From Aporrectodea caliginosa (taxonomy: Eukaryota > Annelida > Clitellata > Crassiclitellata > Lumbricidae), in the NCBI GenBank assembly GCA_020284085.1, contig JACEVL010000462.1, positions 168,723 to 232,722 on the forward strand: a stretch of DNA of 64,000 bases, read 5' to 3'. The number at the start of each line of letters is the position of its first letter. Position 1 is the first letter of the stretch. Shown piece after piece: positions 63,661 through 64,000 of this stretch. The translations under genes were made by a program, and so were the position numbers. The notes under the pieces were generated by a model. It saw nothing but the letters and a program-made list of their open reading frames with translations, ran no database searches and was not told the DNA's origin.

Positions 63661-63947
63661 GTTCTGGCGGTTACGTACCGATAGTCCGAACGTTCGATAG
63701 TCAGAAGATTCTGTAGTCCGACATTAATCCGACATAAAATCGATGCATGAATTCAACTTCTACTTGCACTGCGATATCTTTCCAACTTCCATTTGAGCAG
63801 GGATTATTTTCATCAATCCAACTTCTACTCAAGCAAGAATTATTTTCATCCGTCAAGCTACTACGAATTTTCAGACTATCGAATTTTCGGACTATCGAAC
63901 CTTCGGACTATCGAACCTTCGGACTATCGACCTGTTACCGTTCTGGC
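63661..63947. mobile_element. Inverted-repeat element with tandem subterminal repeats
   Basis: The left end GGTTACGTACCGATAGTCCG, then AACGTTCGATAGTC, is mirrored at the right by GGACTATCGAACCTTC units (three to four copies) and CCTGTTACCG. The centre duplicates CAACTTCYA...ATTATTTTCATC. It is probably a MITE. The ends and target duplication are not fixed. Confidence 0.6.
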
Positions 63948-64000
63948 AATCCATTTCAGACTAAAGTGACTCGTCTTCGTTTCCTGAATTCATTTCATCC

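Overview
This window is animal, not bacterial, DNA. It has spliced genes, tRNA-derived SINEs, several LINE families, hAT, mariner and LTR elements and very many microsatellites. Coding density is low, with two convincing host genes. One is an intronless rhodopsin-class GPCR of the FMRFamide-receptor type (60538-61848). The other is a minus-strand gene of at least five exons for a CNBD2-like cyclic-nucleotide-binding-domain protein (36174-47363). A marine invertebrate is likely. The phylum cannot be read from the sequence; a Gmr1-type element suits a deuterostome but does not prove one.

Layout. From 0.1 to 28.5 kb almost everything is a head-to-tail patchwork of one degenerate repeat family. 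I call its modules A (hairpin-rich, GCCAGTCC...GGAGGAGGGCGACGC), B (a conserved leader ending in a TATA-box-like GCTATAAAT) and a long unit that carries a short ATG...GTAAGT exon-like stretch. Younger elements have inserted into this background. They include a complete 6.67-kb LTR retrotransposon with identical LTRs and a perfect 5-bp target duplication (4484-11148), a 2.35-kb hAT element with a perfect 8-bp target duplication (17102-19448), a mariner fossil, tRNA-derived SINEs and 5'-truncated LINEs.

From 29.28 to about 35.4 kb lies a composite LTR element: LTR and tRNA-Leu primer site, a deleted gag-PR-RT region, an intact RNase H-integrase ORF, an envelope-like ORF, and then an LTR-like block that does not match the upstream LTR. 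From 36 to 47 kb is the CNBD2-like gene, with introns full of SINEs, LINE tails, a foldback element and a hAT MITE. Past about 41 kb the patchwork repeat runs in the opposite orientation. From 47 to 60 kb the sequence is mostly microsatellite and LINE debris. The GPCR follows, with a 63-bp-period minisatellite ending just before its start codon. The window closes with a SINE split by a 163-bp hAT MITE and a second foldback element.

The most notable system is the intact Ty3/Gypsy-type element at 4484-11148. Its single 1808-aa ORF has the order gag-protease-integrase-RT-RNase H, which is the Ty1/copia order and is typical of Gmr1-like elements. Next in interest are the envelope-bearing composite and the TATA/exon-bearing dispersed repeat. 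All assignments come from reading motifs; no database search was run.
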